A stretch of 5,581 bases of DNA from positions 1 through 5,581 of the forward strand of contig SKID01000012.1 in assembly GCA_007116605.1 (NCBI GenBank), given 5' to 3'. This stretch comes from Tissierellia bacterium (GTDB lineage Bacteria > Bacillota > Clostridia > Tissierellales > Dethiosulfatibacteraceae). The position numbers and the translations under genes were made by a program. Below are positions 1 through 5,581 of this stretch, one piece after another (position 1 is the first letter of the stretch; each line of letters begins with the position of its first letter). The notes beneath the pieces were generated by a model. It saw nothing but the letters and a program-made list of their open reading frames with translations. It was not told the DNA's origin and searched no databases.

Positions 1-1
1 T

Positions 2-52
2 AAAAGAATAAGTAAACCTTGGGAGTTAGAAGTTGAATCTGACTTTGAATAA
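2..52 (+). CDS. 3' end of an unidentified gene (partial)
   Basis: Reading from base 2 gives KRISKPWELEVESDFE and then TAA at 50-52. The stop lies two bases before the ATG of the next gene, a spacing typical of genes translated from one mRNA. The other two frames contain several stops here. Sixteen residues are too few to assign a family. Given the neighbour, an electron transfer flavoprotein subunit or a flavoenzyme is possible, but that is only inference from context. The gene begins outside the window. Confidence 0.3.
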   Translation, partial: KRISKPWELEVESDFE

Positions 53-54
53 AA

Positions 55-597
55 ATGAAAGAACTAATTAAAGAAGAAGTAAATAAATTATGTGAGAAAT
101 ATAATTTGGAATTAATGGAATTTAAAGAAAGCAAAATAGACAATTGGAAAAATGGAGAAATTTTGATGAAACAAGCCATAATAAATGGCGATTTCAACTT
201 AAAAATCGTTGAAAAATCTGAAAAAGAGAGGCAAGATATTTATCAGGCAAAAATTGTTGTAGGTGCGGGTAAAGGGATTGTTCAATCTAAAGACATGGCA
301 TTAATCAAAGCTTTAGCCAATCGTATAAATGCAGCTGTAGCTGTTTCAAGACCACTAGCAGAGATGGGTTATATTGATAAACATGCACAAGTAGGTTATA
401 GTGGGCATCGAATTAAACCCAAAATATATATTGCATGTGGTATCTCAGGGCAACCACAACATATTGCAGGAATTAAAGAATCGGATACCATTATAGCCAT
501 TAACTCAGACCCTGAAGCACCTATTTTTAGAGTGGCGGACTATGGCTTGGTGGGTGATTTGTATCAGATTATTCCCCAACTCATGAATTCAATCTAA
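55..597 (+). CDS. Electron transfer flavoprotein alpha, C-terminal FAD-binding domain only
   Basis: The C-terminal domain of EtfA binds FAD and passes electrons between a dehydrogenase and a redox partner in the cytoplasm. Residues about 62-180 match it well: AKIVVGAGKGI at 65-75, SRPLAEMGYI at 98-107, and the family signature over 124-150 with GISG (129-132), QH (135-136) and AIN (148-150). This is followed by the usual DPEAPIFRVADYGLVGDLYQIIPQL ending, in shorter form residues 152-176. Normal EtfA is about 320-400 residues, with an N-terminal domain of about 190 that contacts EtfB. Here only about 60 residues precede the FAD domain and I do not recognise them as EtfA. No clear Shine-Dalgarno precedes ATG 55, so translation may be coupled to the gene ending at 52. 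It could be a split or minimal ETF subunit, or the 3' remnant of a broken etfA. The domain call is firm; function is uncertain. Confidence 0.8.
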   Translation: MKELIKEEVNKLCEKYNLELMEFKESKIDNWKNGEILMKQAIINGDFNLKIVEKSEKERQDIYQAKIVVGAGKGIVQSKDMALIKALANRINAAVAVSRPLAEMGYIDKHAQVGYSGHRIKPKIYIACGISGQPQHIAGIKESDTIIAINSDPEAPIFRVADYGLVGDLYQIIPQLMNSI

Positions 598-598
598 A

Positions 599-653
599 GA
601 CAAAAAGTGAAGAGACTCCCGTTTATTAAGTGGAAGTCTCTTCACTTTTTGTC
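599..653. terminator. Bidirectional rho-independent terminator between convergent genes
   Basis: Bases 599-617 (gacaaaaagtgaagagact) are the exact reverse complement of 635-653, giving a 19-bp perfect stem with a 17-nt loop. The run of five A on one arm pairs with five T on the other, so either strand's transcript ends its hairpin with a U-rich stretch. It starts two bases after the stop of the EtfA-domain gene and lies 24 bases beyond the stop of the sigma-54 activator on the other strand, so it can terminate both. Confidence 0.9.
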
Positions 654-676
654 ATCGGATAAACATGCATGGGTCG

Positions 677-2098
677 TTAAACTTGATAGTTTTTAAGTTT
701 GTGTTGAAGATTTTGTCGAGTCATTCCTAAAGCTTTTGCAGTTTGACTAATGTTGTTTTTATTTTTCACAAGCTCGTCAAGAATGATTTGTTTCTCAATC
801 ACTTGCAAGGTTGTTTTGATATCAGATCCTCGATTCATTTGGTATTGAGGGCTGATTTTTTTATTGTTTCCATTTTCATTAAGGTAAATAGGCAGGTGAT
901 GAGGTTGCAAAATCGTATCCTTGTAATCGGCAAGATAAATGGATTGGTCGATGACATGTTTTAACTCTCTCACATTTCCAGGCCAGTGGTGTTGCAAAAG
1001 TATTTCATAAGTTTCTTCAGATATTCCAGTAATTCTCTTTCCTACGATATGGGCATGGTTTCGAATAAAATGCTGAATGAGTTCTGGAATATCTTCCTTA
1101 CGATGTTTTAGCTCAGGAATAGGAAGCTGTATGACAGCCAATCGATAGTAAAAATCATCTCTCAAGACACCTTTTCGAACAAGCTTAAGAGGATTTTGAT
1201 TAGTGGCACTAATGATTCGAACGCGGATGGGAATTTCCTGATTACCGCCAACTTTTCTAATATGTTTAGTTTCAAGTGCCCTGAGTAGTTTAGCTTGAAG
1301 ATGTGGGCTCATAGAGTTAATTTCATCTAAAAAGAGAGTCCCTCTTTCGGCAAGTTCAAATAAACCTTTGGTTTCATCTGCTCCTGTAAAAGCACCTTTG
1401 CAAGTACCAAACAGAGTAGATTCAAGCAAATTTTCTGGAATTGCAGAGCAATTAATAGCAACAAAGGGACCCATACCAAAAATGCTCTCATTATGAATGC
1501 TTTGAGCAAAAACTTCTTTACCTGTACCAGTAGCACCATAGATTAATACAGGGGCAGTGCTTTGAGAGGCTTTTTTTGATAACTGGATGCAATGCTGAGT
1601 GCGGTCGCTTTGCCCAATGATGTCGGTAAAGCTATAAATTGTGCCGTTGCCTTTTCGATTTATTTTCTCCTGGGCTAAGTCGCTTTCTAATTTTTGAATG
1701 GTTTGGGCCATCTGTAGGAAATCTCCAATATCTCTAAAGACACAAATGGCAGCTGAGACGGTGACTTGGTCATCTTCGAAGATTGGATAAGTAGAGCTAA
1801 TCACATTGACTTCCTTACCAGATTGAGTGATAAAAGTGACATGCTGGTCTTTCATCACCTGACCTGTTTCTAAGACTTTCAAGGGAATAGATCCATGAGG
1901 ATTATCCCTTGTTTTTTTTACAGTATAGAGCTCATCAATGGTTTTACCAATGACAGCTTCTCGATTAAGACCTTCGATTTTTTCACAGCCCTTGGAGTAA
2001 AGGAGTGTTTTAGAATCTTTATCAAAAACTTGAATGCAAATGTCCTCAACAGTTTCCATTAACTTAAGGGGCATATTGTTAGGATGGGATATAGTCAT
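677..2098 (-). CDS. Sigma-54-dependent transcriptional activator (PAS - AAA+ - Fis-type HTH)
   Basis: This 473-residue cytoplasmic protein activates RNA polymerase containing sigma-54, using ATP hydrolysis to open promoters. The N-terminal part, about residues 15-125, reads as a PAS sensor domain that would bind a small ligand or cofactor. A short coiled-coil-like linker follows (about 127-147). The AAA+ domain spans about 158-385, with Walker A GATGTGKE at 188-195, the sigma-54-contacting loop GAFTGA at 235-240, Walker B GTLFLDE at 253-259, sensor I ATNQNP at 298-303, an arginine region FYYRL at 316-320, and sensor II GNVREL at 374-379. The C-terminus (450-471) is a Fis-type helix-turn-helix. 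There is no phosphorylation receiver domain, so it looks like a one-component regulator of the RocR/BkdR type. Start ATG 2098 is supported by gaggtga (2111-2105) six bases upstream. It is divergent from a gene with a sigma-54 promoter, its most likely target. All key motifs are intact. Confidence 0.95.
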   Translation of the reverse strand: MTISHPNNMPLKLMETVEDICIQVFDKDSKTLLYSKGCEKIEGLNREAVIGKTIDELYTVKKTRDNPHGSIPLKVLETGQVMKDQHVTFITQSGKEVNVISSTYPIFEDDQVTVSAAICVFRDIGDFLQMAQTIQKLESDLAQEKINRKGNGTIYSFTDIIGQSDRTQHCIQLSKKASQSTAPVLIYGATGTGKEVFAQSIHNESIFGMGPFVAINCSAIPENLLESTLFGTCKGAFTGADETKGLFELAERGTLFLDEINSMSPHLQAKLLRALETKHIRKVGGNQEIPIRVRIISATNQNPLKLVRKGVLRDDFYYRLAVIQLPIPELKHRKEDIPELIQHFIRNHAHIVGKRITGISEETYEILLQHHWPGNVRELKHVIDQSIYLADYKDTILQPHHLPIYLNENGNNKKISPQYQMNRGSDIKTTLQVIEKQIILDELVKNKNNISQTAKALGMTRQNLQHKLKNYQV

Positions 2099-2116
2099 AA
2101 TGAATCACCTCAACTC

Positions 2117-2144
2117 ATTGTATCACAAAAATGAAAAGACGCAA
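2117..2144 (-). promoter_or_regulatory. Putative extended -10 (sigma-A) promoter for the activator gene
   Basis: Read on the minus strand, TGATACAAT gives a TG-extended -10 (TACAAT at 2122-2117). A poor -35, TTGCGT (2144-2139), lies 16 bases upstream. The expected start of transcription is near 2110, leaving a leader of only about 12 bases that begins at the Shine-Dalgarno. That short leader and weak -35 make the call tentative. Confidence 0.4.
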
Positions 2145-2150
2145 ATATTT

Positions 2151-2172
2151 TGTCATGCAAATTTACATGACA
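2151..2172. promoter_or_regulatory. 22-bp near-perfect palindrome, candidate activator binding site (UAS)
   Basis: The 22 bases from 2151 to 2172 have arms TGTCATG and CATGACA around a central AAATTT. Ten of the eleven base pairs are symmetric; only the 2158/2165 pair (C and A) breaks symmetry. The site is centred about 156 bp upstream of the -24 element at 2317, the normal range for a dimeric enhancer-binding protein acting through DNA looping. It also lies just upstream of the putative -35 of the activator gene, so it could mediate autoregulation. That the neighbouring activator is the binder is inference from position. Confidence 0.55.
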
Positions 2173-2316
2173 CTCTTAGCAAACTACAGCGTATCAAGAT
2201 AAAAGTTGTATTGAATCACTGACAAGAGCAAATTAATTGGCACCTGTTTATTGATTATATTGATGATAAATGGTGGAGTCCTTCCAAATGCAAGGAAAAG
2301 ATCAATAGTATTTAAT

Positions 2317-2332
2317 TGGCATGTATTTTGCT
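2317..2332 (+). promoter_or_regulatory. Sigma-54 (-24/-12) promoter
   Basis: TGGCAT (2317-2322), five bases, then TTGCT (2328-2332) closely matches the sigma-54 consensus TGGCAC-N5-TTGCW. The invariant GG (2318-2319) and GC (2330-2331) are separated by exactly ten bases. Transcription should begin near 2343, giving a leader of about 35 bases to the dehydrogenase start. A sigma-54 activator gene lies directly upstream in the opposite orientation, which strengthens the call. Confidence 0.87.
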
Positions 2333-2363
2333 TAATCTATAACAAACAAAACGTTTTCATTTT

Positions 2364-2370
2364 AGGAGGA
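2364..2370 (+). promoter_or_regulatory. Shine-Dalgarno that fixes the dehydrogenase start
   Basis: AGGAGGA at 2364-2370 is eight bases from ATG 2379, an ideal spacing. The in-frame TTG at 2373 is only two bases away, too close to be used, and ATG 2388 is 17 bases away. The start is therefore taken as 2379. Confidence 0.8.
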
Positions 2371-2378
2371 AATTGGAC

Positions 2379-3593
2379 ATGGTTGACATGAGTTATTTAA
2401 AAGACAAACCCATCGCTGTGCTTGGAGCAGGAGCAGTTGGAAAAGCCATTGCTGGAGATTGTGCATTAGGTGGTGCTAAAGTAAGAATTTGTGACTTAAT
2501 GCCGTTTGCAAAAAACACTCTGCGCAATGTTGCAGAGAAGGGCATTAAATTTTATGGGGATCAGATTAATTATTATGGTTTTGAACGTGAAGGTTTTGCA
2601 AAAATGGATAAGGTAACAACTGATGTGGCAGAAGCGGTTAAAGGAGCAGGGCTTATTGTGGTAGCAACACCAACCTTCGGTCATGTACCATTTTTCGAGA
2701 AATTAATACCTGTTTTAGAAGATGGCCAAGTGGTACATATTTTTCCTGACAACTTTGGTTCTCTGATTCTTAAAAAAATGATGGATGAAGCAGGTTGCGA
2801 TAAAGATGTTATTGTTGGAGGGTGGTCTAGCTCAACTTATGGTAGTCGTGTAGATATATATGGAGGCGTTGTAACACACAAAATACGTGTTTATTATCGA
2901 GCCATTACACTACGAGGAGCAGCAATGCCAGCAAAAGATACAGAAAAGTTTATTGAAAGTTCAAAATACTTACCTTCTATGGATGCAGTGACACAAGGAG
3001 ATGGTGCAGTAGCAGGAGATACCGTTCTAGATACAGGTCTATCTAATGTAAATCCGGTATTACATTGTCCAGGCGCTATTTTAGGTGTTTCTACCATGGA
3101 AAACTTTGGAAGAATTTTTGGTGAAGACAAATACAAATTTTCAATCTATTCTCATGCTTATTGTGAATCAATATCTCAAGTGCAATACAGTTTTTATAAA
3201 GAAGAGTGCGCATTAGCAGATAAATTAGGGGTTGGCATTCAGCCATATGAAAAAGAACATTTCTTTTCAAGAGAAAATGTGTTAGGCCAAGAATATATGG
3301 GACTTGATTATCTTATTCCATTTGATCAACAAGATCCAATACAATTTGGAACAGGTCCATTCACGATGGAAAATCGATATATTACATAAGATATTCCGGT
3401 AGGGTGTCATGTTTATCACGAACTTGGTAAAAAATATGGTGTTAAAACACCAATTATTGATTCAATGATCCATTTAGCATGTGCCATATTGGATAGAGAT
3501 TTAACTCAGGGAGCATATACTTTAGAATACTTAGGCATTGATAACATGGATGTAGATACTCTGAATAAGTATCTAAGAGAAGGTGTCAAGTAA
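2379..3593 (+). pseudogene. Octopine/nopaline (opine) dehydrogenase-family gene interrupted by an in-frame TAA
   Basis: Opine dehydrogenases use NAD(P)H to join, or NAD(P)+ to split, an amino acid and a 2-oxo acid. The N-terminal Rossmann fold shows PIAVLGAGAVG (11-21), with the nucleotide-binding glycines G16, G18 and G21. The C-terminal octopine-dehydrogenase domain includes NPVLHCPG (225-232), where H229 is the likely catalytic histidine by analogy with the family. Translation from ATG 2379 stops after 336 residues at TAA 3387-3389. The same frame then continues without a stop for 67 codons to TAA 3591-3593, and that tail (DIPVGCHVYHELGKKYGVKT...) reads as the normal end of the family, usually preceded by Y-[IL]-T-E-D. 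A single change of GAA to TAA would explain it. The intact protein would be 404 residues. The product as written lacks its final helical part and may be inactive. First gene behind the sigma-54 promoter. A sequence error or readthrough are alternatives to a true mutation. Confidence 0.82.
3387..3389 (+). other. Premature in-frame stop codon (TAA) in the dehydrogenase gene
   Basis: The codon lies between RYIT and DIPVG, where family members typically have glutamate. The 201 bases that follow contain no other stop in this frame and no frameshift, so the break is one codon and looks recent or artefactual. Confidence 0.8.
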
Positions 3594-3678
3594 AGTCCTG
3601 TCAAAAATTTTCTTAGTTTCACATGGCGTATGAAACGATACATAAATGTTAGAGGCTCTTATTCAGAGACGTTACAGT

Positions 3679-3793
3679 ACTTATCTCCCACTTGGATAAG
3701 TGGGAGACATAGCATTGTTAGTCGTTGCCTAAATCTTCAAGAAACTGTCTCGACTTTGATAGGGAGAATCATCATTGTTAGCATAGCCTCAAT
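3679..3793 (+). repeat. Two diverged tandem copies of a ~50-56 bp unit
   Basis: Copy 1 is about 3679-3734 and copy 2 about 3744-3793. The core aligns as gggaga...cattgttag...gcct.aat, with gggaga at 3702 and 3762 and cattgttag at 3713 and 3773, exactly 60 bases apart. Over 3702-3734 against 3762-3793 I count 25 matches in 33 columns with one gap. The similarity extends upstream (act..tctc..actt..gata), so copy 2 looks like a copy whose hairpin has decayed to a 4-bp stem. Confidence 0.5.
3684..3707 (+). repeat. Perfect 10-bp inverted repeat (hairpin, loop GGAT)
   Basis: tctcccactt (3684-3693) pairs exactly with aagtgggaga (3698-3707) around a 4-base loop. No T tract follows, so it does not look like an ordinary terminator. 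The 5' part tctccc could alternatively pair with a second gggaga at 3762-3767, which would allow two competing RNA folds. Confidence 0.75.
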
Positions 3794-3840
3794 GAGACAT
3801 TTGAAAAAGAAGATATATAGAAAGATAGTGAGGAATAGAT

Positions 3841-5259
3841 ATGACAAAGATCAACCGTAATCTTCAATTTACAGTGTTAGGAAAAGAAAAAGTTGAAAAA
3901 ATCCATCAAGCAAGTCTAAATTTACTTGAGGATTTTGGAATGAAAGTAATAGGAGAACGAACAAAAGAAAAACTAATTTCTATGGGTGTGGTATTTGAGG
4001 GTGATATTGCAAAATTTCCAAGGTTAGTTGTGGAAAAAGCGATTGAAACAGCACCAAAATCATTAACCCTTTATACAAGGGATGGGCAACCTCATATGGT
4101 CATTGATAACGAAAATCCAGTTTTTTTTGGAACCCATGCAGACCAATTAGAATACCTTGATTACAAAGATAATAAGGCACGCCCTTATTTAAAAGAAGAT
4201 ATTAAGACAATGTGTACCCTAGCAGATGCGATGGATTCAATTAGTTTCATACTATCGGTGGGGATGTGCTCAGATGTCAATCCAGAAGTTCAGTCGCAAG
4301 TCACATTTTTGGAAACCGTTAAGAACTTTTCTAAAACGATTAACTTTTCCACGAATGATATTGATTCCTTACAAGAAATCATCGACATGGCTGCTGATGT
4401 AGCAGGTGGACTTGAAAATTTGCAAGAAAAACCTTTTATATTTAACTACTGCGAGCCGATACCACCATTAACCCATCCTATAGAAAGTACGGAAAAGCTA
4501 TATATTAGTGCCATCAATAAAATTCCAGTTGTTTATATGCCTTATAGTATGATGGGCGGTACTGCGCCAGTAACTTTGGCAGGTGCATTAGCACAAAATA
4601 ATGCGGAAATACTGGCAGGATTAGTCATCACACAGGCAATCAATCCAGGTGCACCATTTATATATGGATCCATGCCTACCGTGTTTGATATGCAAACAAC
4701 TATAGGTTCATATGCAGCACCTGAATTTCACTTGGCGGTAGCCGCGGCTTCAGAGTTAGCGAGTTATTATGAGTTGCCTTTCTATGGCACAGCAGCTTGT
4801 AGTGATGCCAAAACCATTGATCCTCAATCTGTGGCTGAAGTGTCTATGGAATTGTTTTCAACAGCACTGAGCAAAGCTAATCTGGTTCATGATATAGGTG
4901 TGATGGATCATTGTAACAGTGTGTCCCCTGCAATGGTCATCTTAGCTTGTGAGATCATTGATCAACTAAAAAACTATAACAAAGGCATTGAAGTAGACGA
5001 CAAAACATTGGCTATGGACGTAATAAAAGAGGTAGGTTTTGGAGGACATTATTTGGAGCATCCCCACACTTTTAAAAACTTTAGAAGCATATGGTATCCA
5101 AAACTCTTTGGTAGAAAAATGGAAAATCCAGATACTTCTGATTTGATGGATCGTGTGGAGAATAAAATAGAGCAAATTCTTTCCAGTCATGCAGTAGCAC
5201 CATTGAGTGAAGTTCAATTGGAAGCACTTAAGAAGTGGGAAGAAAAATATAAGGATTAA
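3841..5259 (+). CDS. MttB-family (trimethylamine/quaternary amine) corrinoid methyltransferase, non-pyrrolysine type
   Basis: Members move a methyl group from a methylamine or quaternary amine to the cobalt of a partner corrinoid protein, feeding one-carbon metabolism in the cytoplasm. The 472-residue length is normal for the family and the sequence reads throughout as its single TIM-barrel domain. Recognisable stretches include the N-terminal helix region (IHQASLNLLEDFGMKVIG, 21-38), MMGGTAPVTLAGALAQNNAEILAG (237-260; short core GGTAPVTLAGAL), and YGTAACSDAKTIDPQ (315-329) with ANLVHDIG (346-353). Genuine trimethylamine MttB needs pyrrolysine encoded by UAG; no in-frame UAG occurs here, so it belongs with the homologs that act on other substrates, such as glycine betaine, proline betaine, carnitine or gamma-butyrobetaine. 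The exact substrate cannot be read from sequence. Start ATG 3841 has a gagga Shine-Dalgarno (3830-3834) six bases upstream. The cognate corrinoid protein is not in the window and may lie further downstream. Confidence 0.95.
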   Translation: MTKINRNLQFTVLGKEKVEKIHQASLNLLEDFGMKVIGERTKEKLISMGVVFEGDIAKFPRLVVEKAIETAPKSLTLYTRDGQPHMVIDNENPVFFGTHADQLEYLDYKDNKARPYLKEDIKTMCTLADAMDSISFILSVGMCSDVNPEVQSQVTFLETVKNFSKTINFSTNDIDSLQEIIDMAADVAGGLENLQEKPFIFNYCEPIPPLTHPIESTEKLYISAINKIPVVYMPYSMMGGTAPVTLAGALAQNNAEILAGLVITQAINPGAPFIYGSMPTVFDMQTTIGSYAAPEFHLAVAAASELASYYELPFYGTAACSDAKTIDPQSVAEVSMELFSTALSKANLVHDIGVMDHCNSVSPAMVILACEIIDQLKNYNKGIEVDDKTLAMDVIKEVGFGGHYLEHPHTFKNFRSIWYPKLFGRKMENPDTSDLMDRVENKIEQILSSHAVAPLSEVQLEALKKWEEKYKD

Positions 5260-5260
5260 A

Positions 5261-5267
5261 AAGGAGG
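5261..5267 (+). promoter_or_regulatory. Shine-Dalgarno of the racemase-family gene
   Basis: AAGGAGG follows the methyltransferase stop by one base and sits six bases before ATG 5274. With only 14 bases between the genes, they are almost certainly co-transcribed. Confidence 0.85.
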
Positions 5268-5273
5268 ACATTT

Positions 5274-5570
5274 ATGAACAGAGACTTTGGTATTAATTAC
5301 ATTCGTACCAGAAAACAACACACATGTTATGGCATGGGCATTGGTATAATGGTATTGGATGATGCATACCCTGGTTTTCCAGGAGATGTGAGAAACGCAA
5401 GTGGTTTTGGTTATCCTATTCAATATCAGATAGCCAAGGGTGTAGACAATTATACTTTGGTTTGGGAACAAGATAAAACACCTTGCAGGCAACCTATTTT
5501 AGATGCAGCAAAAGCTTTAGAAAATATGGGCTGCCGAGCAATAGCAGCAGAATGTGGATATTTTGAATAA
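5274..5570 (+). CDS. Aspartate/glutamate (hydantoin-type) racemase-family protein, N-terminal part, cut short by TAA
   Basis: The 98 residues match the start of a family of cofactor-independent racemase-like proteins of roughly 220-250 residues. They include NYIRTRKQHTCYGMGIGI (8-25), AYPGFPGDVRNAS (31-43), YPIQYQIAKGVDNY (47-60) and GCRAIAAECGYF (86-97), where C94 is a candidate for the first of the two catalytic cysteines. The frame closes at TAA 5568-5570 directly after GYFE, where relatives continue with a residue or two and then a Gln/Lys-Lys-Glu stretch. The remaining in-frame bases (ATA AAA AAA GA) still fit that continuation. The break therefore looks like another single-codon nonsense change, though only 11 bases follow and a window-edge effect on the reading cannot be excluded. 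As written the product lacks more than half of the fold and the second cysteine, so it would be inactive. The family call is good; the substrate is unknown. Confidence 0.78.
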   Translation: MNRDFGINYIRTRKQHTCYGMGIGIMVLDDAYPGFPGDVRNASGFGYPIQYQIAKGVDNYTLVWEQDKTPCRQPILDAAKALENMGCRAIAAECGYFE

Positions 5571-5581
5571 ATAAAAAAAGA

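Larger units (their letters stand above)
2099..2378. other. Divergent intergenic control region
   Basis: These 280 bases separate the activator from the dehydrogenase gene and hold no convincing coding sequence. They contain the activator's Shine-Dalgarno and putative promoter, the 22-bp palindrome, and the sigma-54 promoter with its leader. Between palindrome and promoter (2173-2316) the DNA is AT-rich and I see no second good copy of the palindrome. A bending-protein site could lie there but cannot be named from sequence. Confidence 0.7.
3594..3840. other. Non-coding gap in the operon, possible small mobile-element remnant
   Basis: These 247 bases split the dehydrogenase from the methyltransferase, although the next pair of genes is only 14 bases apart. 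The gap holds a 6-bp hairpin (gtttca 3616-3621 with tgaaac 3631-3636), a strong 10-bp hairpin at 3684-3707, and a degenerate repeat over 3679-3793. A weak sigma-A-like pair, TTGATA 3756-3761 and TAGCAT 3779-3784 with 17-base spacing, might give the downstream genes their own promoter. The compact hairpin plus non-coding tail resembles ends of IS200/IS605-type elements, but no transposase is present and I cannot define its borders. Confidence 0.45.

Noticed and set aside
2238..2254. A second sigma-54 promoter (TGGCAC at 2238-2243)
   Set aside because: The -24 half is perfect, but the position where -12 GC is required reads TT, so the invariant element is missing.
2279..2296. Inverted repeat tcctt/aagga upstream of the sigma-54 promoter
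   Set aside because: Only five base pairs with an 8-base spacer, expected by chance in AT-rich DNA.
2373..2375. TTG as the start codon of the dehydrogenase gene
   Set aside because: It is two bases from the AGGAGGA Shine-Dalgarno, too close; ATG 2379 has the right spacing.
3387..3389. Pyrrolysine insertion, suggested by the nearby MttB-family gene
   Set aside because: Pyrrolysine is encoded by UAG; this codon is UAA, and the MttB homolog here contains no UAG.
3684..3707. Rho-independent terminator after the dehydrogenase gene
   Set aside because: The stem is strong but is followed by catagcattg with no T tract, and lies about 90 bases past the stop.
3679..3793. Tandem glycine riboswitch
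   Set aside because: Two similar units in tandem suggested it, but the conserved core of that aptamer is not visible and the repeat similarity looks like simple duplication.
3630..3860. A 76-codon open frame between the dehydrogenase and the methyltransferase
   Set aside because: No Shine-Dalgarno, no recognisable protein features, lies across the hairpin and repeats, and overlaps the methyltransferase start by 20 bases.

Overview
The window is AT-rich with Shine-Dalgarno sites of the GGAGG type. It carries a PAS/AAA+/Fis sigma-54 activator facing a -24/-12 promoter, and a non-pyrrolysine member of the MttB (trimethylamine methyltransferase) family. This combination points to an anaerobic low-GC Firmicute of the class Clostridia; no finer placement is possible from the sequence alone.

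Layout. (1) Bases 1-597, plus strand: the last codons of an unidentified gene, then a 180-residue protein that is essentially the C-terminal, FAD-binding domain of electron transfer flavoprotein alpha. (2) Bases 599-653: a perfect 19-bp inverted repeat that serves as a shared terminator for two convergent genes. (3) Bases 677-2098, minus strand: a sigma-54 enhancer-binding activator with a PAS sensor domain. (4) Bases 2099-2378: a divergent control region with an extended -10 promoter for the activator, a 22-bp near-perfect palindrome that is a good candidate activator site, and a textbook sigma-54 promoter firing to the right. (5) Bases 2379-3593: an octopine/nopaline dehydrogenase-family gene, interrupted by one in-frame TAA at 3387-3389, after which the same frame stays open and family-like for 67 codons. 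(6) Bases 3594-3840: a non-coding gap with a 10-bp perfect hairpin and two diverged copies of a unit of about 55 bp, possibly a remnant of a small mobile element. (7) Bases 3841-5259: an MttB-family methyltransferase without an in-frame UAG. (8) Bases 5274-5570: the N-terminal part of an aspartate/glutamate racemase-family protein, again closed by an in-frame TAA, 11 bases before the window ends.

Inferred working model: the PAS activator senses a substrate or redox signal, binds the palindrome and switches on the sigma-54 promoter. The resulting operon pairs an opine-type dehydrogenase, a corrinoid-dependent demethylase and an amino-acid racemase-like enzyme. That is a plausible route for taking apart an N-methylated amino acid or opine-like compound. 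The substrate is not known. Two of the three operon genes visible here end early at TAA codons, so either the operon is decaying in this strain or the assembly carries errors.
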